Below, piece after piece: positions 61,004 through 64,000 of a DNA stretch of 64,000 nt. The number at the start of each line of letters is the position of its first letter. The stretch's first letter is position 1. The stretch is from Candidatus Omnitrophota bacterium. Lineage in GTDB: Bacteria; Omnitrophota; Gorgyraeia; Velamenicoccales; Velamenicoccaceae. Both the position numbers and the translations under genes were made by a program. The notes under the pieces were generated by a model that saw only the letters and a program-made list of their open reading frames with translations, had not been told where the DNA came from and searched no databases. Location of the stretch: assembly GCA_016235185.1 (NCBI GenBank), contig JACRLT010000003.1, positions 62,001-126,000 of the forward strand, read 5' to 3'.

Positions 61004-63089
61004 ATTAGCCAAAGAGCTGGGGATAGCAAGTAAGGATCTCCTTTTAAAATTAAAAGAGCGTCATATCGAGGCAAAGAACCACATGGCCAGCCTCGACGAA
61101 GACGTGGTTAAATTGTTCTTGGAAGAAAAGGCCGCGGCCAGGGGACAGTCGCCTGTCAGGTTGTCTTTGAAAGAAAAGAGGGGGCCGGAAAAGAAAGAGA
61201 GGGCTTCGGTTGCCAAGAAGATAGATGCGCCTCAATCAGCTGTTGCACCTGTGCTTGCCGAGAAAAAAGAGGAAAAGGTAACAGAGGCTAAAGAGGCAGA
61301 GCAGCAAGCAGTTCCTGCTAAGGTTTTAAAGCCGCTTGAAGTGATCGTGCCCATAACCATCAAGGACCTGGCAATAAAGCTGCAGGTTAAATCAAGCGAC
61401 CTGATCAAATACCTGATCATAAAATTCAAGCTCTTTGCCAATATCAACCAGAGTCTAAGCGAAGATATAGTGCAGGAGATATTAAAGGAATACGGCTTTG
61501 AGTTTATCAGTCCGCCGTCTTTGGAAGAGGTTAGTGTTAAATCCCGCGAAAAGATCCCGGAAGGAAAACTCTCCGCCCGCTCTCCAATCGTGACTTTTAT
61601 GGGCCATGTTGACCATGGAAAGACATCGCTTTTGGACGCTATACGGCGCACCAAGGTTGTGGAGTCCGAACACGGCGGTATTACGCAGCATATAGGCGCC
61701 TATGAAGTTAAGGTGCCTCGCGGCAGCATAACTTTCCTGGATACGCCTGGCCATGAAGCTTTTACGGCCATGCGGGCCCGTGGCGCAACTGTCACAGACA
61801 TTGTAGTGCTTGTAGTGGCCGCAGACGATGGCGTTATGCCCCAGACAATTGAAGCGCTCGACCATGCAAAGGCCGCGGGGGTGCCTATAATAGTTGCAAT
61901 GAACAAGATCGATAAGCCCCAGGCGGATTTGGATAAATTAAAGAGGCAGCTCAATGAACTTGGCCTGATACCGGAAGATTGGGGCGGCAAGACAATAACC
62001 GTAGGTGTTTCTGCCAAGACAGGCGCGGGTATAGATACCTTATTAGATATGATCTTGCTCGAAGCTGAAATGCTTGAACTTAAAAGCCCTTTTGACAAAG
62101 AGGCCCGTGGTGTTGTTGTCGAGGCAAAGCTTAGCAAGGGCCGCGGCCCAGTGGCCACAGTATTGATACAAACAGGTACGCTTAAACTCGGCGATCTAGT
62201 TATCGCCGGGTATCAGAGCGGGAAGATCCGCGCGATGACCAATGACCGCAAGCAGCCTGTGCAGCAGGCAGGGCCGTCTCAACCTGTTGAGATTACCGGG
62301 CTTTCCGGAGTGCCGCAAGCCGGAGAAAAATTTTATGTCGTGACAGATGAAAAGAAGGCGCGCGAGATCATCGAAAAGAAGCAGGAAGAACAAAGGCGCC
62401 AGCGCCTGGAACCTGGTTCCAAACGTACACACCTTCATTTAGAGGATCTATATAAGCAGATCAAAGAAGGCGGAGTCCGCGAACTGAATATTATTTTGAA
62501 GGCCGATGTCCAGGGGTCGCTTGAGGCTATTGAGGATTCCCTGCAGAAGATCGGCACCAGCGAAGTCAAGATCACTGTAATGCACAAGGGTGTCGGCCTT
62601 ATCAATACATCGGACGTTGTTTTAGCTACGGCATCAGACGCTATAATAATCGGTTTTCATGTCGAGCCCGATGATATGAGCCGCCAGATGGCCCAGAAAG
62701 AAGGCATTGATATACGCACCTATCGCGTTATTTACGAGATCGTAAACGATATGAAGGCGGCGTTGGAAGGCATGCTTGCGCCTAAGATCAAGCGAGTATT
62801 TATGGGCCGCGCGGAAGTGCGCAAGGTATTCAATCTATCCCGCTCCGGCATTGTCGCTGGTTCTATCGTTAAGAAAGGTAAGATCCTGCGCAGTTCCACT
62901 GTTGTCCTGGTGCGTAACGGCGAGCCGGTTTATGAGGGCAAGATAGCGGCGCTCAAAAGGTTTAAAGATGATGTGCGCGAGGTCGGCGAAGGGTTTGAAT
63001 GCGGTATCTCTTTGGCAGGATTTGACGACGTCAAGGAAGGCGATTTTATCGACGCATTTGAGCTGGAACAGATCGCAAGGAAATTATAA
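60990..63089 (+). CDS. infB: Translation initiation factor IF-2
   Basis: A 699-residue GTPase that places initiator tRNA on the ribosome. Two IF2_N-type domains (~1-55 and ~115-170) are separated by a charged, Ala/Glu/Lys-rich linker. The G domain has GHVDHGKTSLLDAI (~206), DTPGHEAF, NKIDKPQ and SAKTGAGI. Domains II-IV follow, with KADVQGSLEAI and the C-terminal GFECGISLAGFDDVKEGD. The start ATG lies in the nusA end. Confidence 0.96.
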   Translation: MRVHELAKELGIASKDLLLKLKERHIEAKNHMASLDEDVVKLFLEEKAAARGQSPVRLSLKEKRGPEKKERASVAKKIDAPQSAVAPVLAEKKEEKVTEAKEAEQQAVPAKVLKPLEVIVPITIKDLAIKLQVKSSDLIKYLIIKFKLFANINQSLSEDIVQEILKEYGFEFISPPSLEEVSVKSREKIPEGKLSARSPIVTFMGHVDHGKTSLLDAIRRTKVVESEHGGITQHIGAYEVKVPRGSITFLDTPGHEAFTAMRARGATVTDIVVLVVAADDGVMPQTIEALDHAKAAGVPIIVAMNKIDKPQADLDKLKRQLNELGLIPEDWGGKTITVGVSAKTGAGIDTLLDMILLEAEMLELKSPFDKEARGVVVEAKLSKGRGPVATVLIQTGTLKLGDLVIAGYQSGKIRAMTNDRKQPVQQAGPSQPVEITGLSGVPQAGEKFYVVTDEKKAREIIEKKQEEQRRQRLEPGSKRTHLHLEDLYKQIKEGGVRELNIILKADVQGSLEAIEDSLQKIGTSEVKITVMHKGVGLINTSDVVLATASDAIIIGFHVEPDDMSRQMAQKEGIDIRTYRVIYEIVNDMKAALEGMLAPKIKRVFMGRAEVRKVFNLSRSGIVAGSIVKKGKILRSSTVVLVRNGEPVYEGKIAALKRFKDDVREVGEGFECGISLAGFDDVKEGDFIDAFELEQIARKL

Positions 63090-63105
63090 TCCCTAGACCC
63101 TAAAC

Positions 63106-64000
63106 ATGGTTAATAAACGTATATTGAGCGGCATGCGGCCGACAGGAAGGCTCCACTTGGGCCATCTAGTCGGCGCTTTAAATAATTGGGTTGGTTTGCA
63201 GGGCGAATATGAATGTTTTTTCATGGTCGCAGACTGGCATGCCCTGATGAGCGAATATGAGAATTCAAAAGTTATACAAGAATCAATTTTTGATAATGTG
63301 GCTGACTGGTTGGCTTGCGGCATAGACACCGAAAAGTCCGTTGTCTTCATCCAGTCCCAGGTCCCGGAACATCTTGAGCTCTCCATGGTCTTTTCTGCGC
63401 TGACGCCTCTGGGGTGGCTCGAGCGTTGCCCGACATATAAAGAGCAGATGCGGGAATTAAAGGACAGGCATATAGCCACCTACGCGTTTTTAGGCTATCC
63501 TGTATTACAGGCCGCTGATATCTCCCTTTATAAAGCAGGGGTTGTACCGGTAGGCGAAGACCAACTGCCTCATCTTGAATTGACGCGCGAGATAGTGCGA
63601 AAGTTCAACAATATGTATGCGCAGGTATTTCCCGAGGCAGCTCCCTTGTTGACAAAAGTGCCAAGGCTATTGGGTTTAGACGGCCGCAAGATGAGCAAGA
63701 GCTATAATAATTTTATTGCGCTTTCCGATGAGCCAGAGATAATAGCAAAAAAAGTCCAGAGCATGTTCACTGACCCCAAGAGGATCCGTAAGAACGATCC
63801 GGGGCATCCGGATAAGTGCAATGTCCACCATTATTTTTCGGTTTTTATCCCGGAAATGAAGGATAAGGTAGATCACTGGTGCCGGCACGCCGAGGTGGGT
63901 TGTACCGATTGCAAGAAAATATTGGGAGAGCACCTTATGGGTTTCCTTAAGCCTATACAAGACAGGCGAAAGATATATACCGAGGATAAAAAGAAGATCG
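63106..64000 (+). CDS. trpS: Tryptophanyl-tRNA synthetase (3' end outside window)
   Basis: The first 298 residues of a class I synthetase. SGMRPTGRLHLGHLVGALNNW carries the HIGH-like HLGH, ADWHALMS follows, GYPVLQAADISLYKAGVVPVGEDQLPHLELTREI is the TrpRS core signature, and GRKMSKSYNNFI holds KMSKS. The frame is open to the window edge. The start at 63106 has no clear ribosome-binding site, only 16 bases after infB, so it may be co-translated by reinitiation. Confidence 0.95.
   Translation, partial: MVNKRILSGMRPTGRLHLGHLVGALNNWVGLQGEYECFFMVADWHALMSEYENSKVIQESIFDNVADWLACGIDTEKSVVFIQSQVPEHLELSMVFSALTPLGWLERCPTYKEQMRELKDRHIATYAFLGYPVLQAADISLYKAGVVPVGEDQLPHLELTREIVRKFNNMYAQVFPEAAPLLTKVPRLLGLDGRKMSKSYNNFIALSDEPEIIAKKVQSMFTDPKRIRKNDPGHPDKCNVHHYFSVFIPEMKDKVDHWCRHAEVGCTDCKKILGEHLMGFLKPIQDRRKIYTEDKKKI

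Overview
This 64 kb window comes from a Gram-negative (two-membrane) bacterium. It carries lipid A and Kdo synthesis, LPS-transport genes, heptosyltransferase-family enzymes, an OmpA-type lipoprotein and RseP. Every gene I can support lies on the + strand. The mixture of short housekeeping enzymes, a GH57/DUF4912 pair, fused envelope enzymes and dispersed hairpin repeats makes me think of an uncultivated PVC-type lineage such as Candidatus Omnitrophota. That assignment is inference from gene content; I ran no phylogeny.

Layout. 1-1972: end of phosphofructokinase, then a class II aldolase. 1986-8534: branched-chain amino acid block ilvD-ilvB-ilvN-ilvC-leuA. 8645-12074: aroE, a prepilin peptidase, aroC and aroK. 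12056-15304: dprA and topA. 15305-16596: an AT-richer island with a long hairpin element, a DUF3800 gene and more hairpins. 16597-17457: a Xer recombinase. 17538-29637: outer-membrane lipid and glycan assembly (waaA, lpxK, an LpxL-ELM1 fusion, a GT4-GT9 fusion, a GT4, a polysaccharide deacetylase, a GT9 and a double GT9), interrupted by a 700 bp structured non-coding stretch. 29745-31417: two small membrane coiled-coil proteins and a deoxyhypusine-synthase-like protein. 31464-37645: heptose kinase, the Kdo set kdsB-kdsA-kdsD-kdsC, then an LptC-LptA fusion and lptB. 37666-39240: trigger factor without its PPIase domain, and clpP. 39255-46361: a class V aminotransferase, serA, a degenerate metallophosphatase fused to a thioredoxin-like region, a second isopropylmalate/homocitrate-synthase-like enzyme and purA. 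46447-50279: OmpA lipoprotein, a coiled-coil membrane protein, DUF4912 and a GH57 branching enzyme. 50366-55293: uppS-cdsA-dxr-rseP-ispG. 55368-64000: two CpaF-type ATPases around a short proS, then rimP-nusA-infB and the start of trpS.

The genes fit an anabolic, envelope-building life: glycolysis, Val/Ile/Leu and aromatic precursors, serine, AMP, MEP-pathway isoprenoids, undecaprenyl and CDP-diglyceride lipids, Kdo-lipid A and LPS export.

The most unusual content lies between genes. I see at least five families of dispersed, structured intergenic elements: (A) a double hairpin, four copies; (B) a second double hairpin, four copies; (C) a start-codon-proximal hairpin, two copies; (D) a 110 bp leader with a possible anti-Shine-Dalgarno switch, two copies; (E) a 200-280 bp long hairpin with a conserved core, two copies. 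There are also seven arrays of degenerate 7-bp tandem repeats at gene ends, several forming 7-phased inverted repeats, and an 85 bp tandem repeat ahead of a CpaF gene. Several families show compensatory base changes between copies, which points to selection on, or creation through, base pairing. No tRNA, rRNA, CRISPR array or transposase gene was found.
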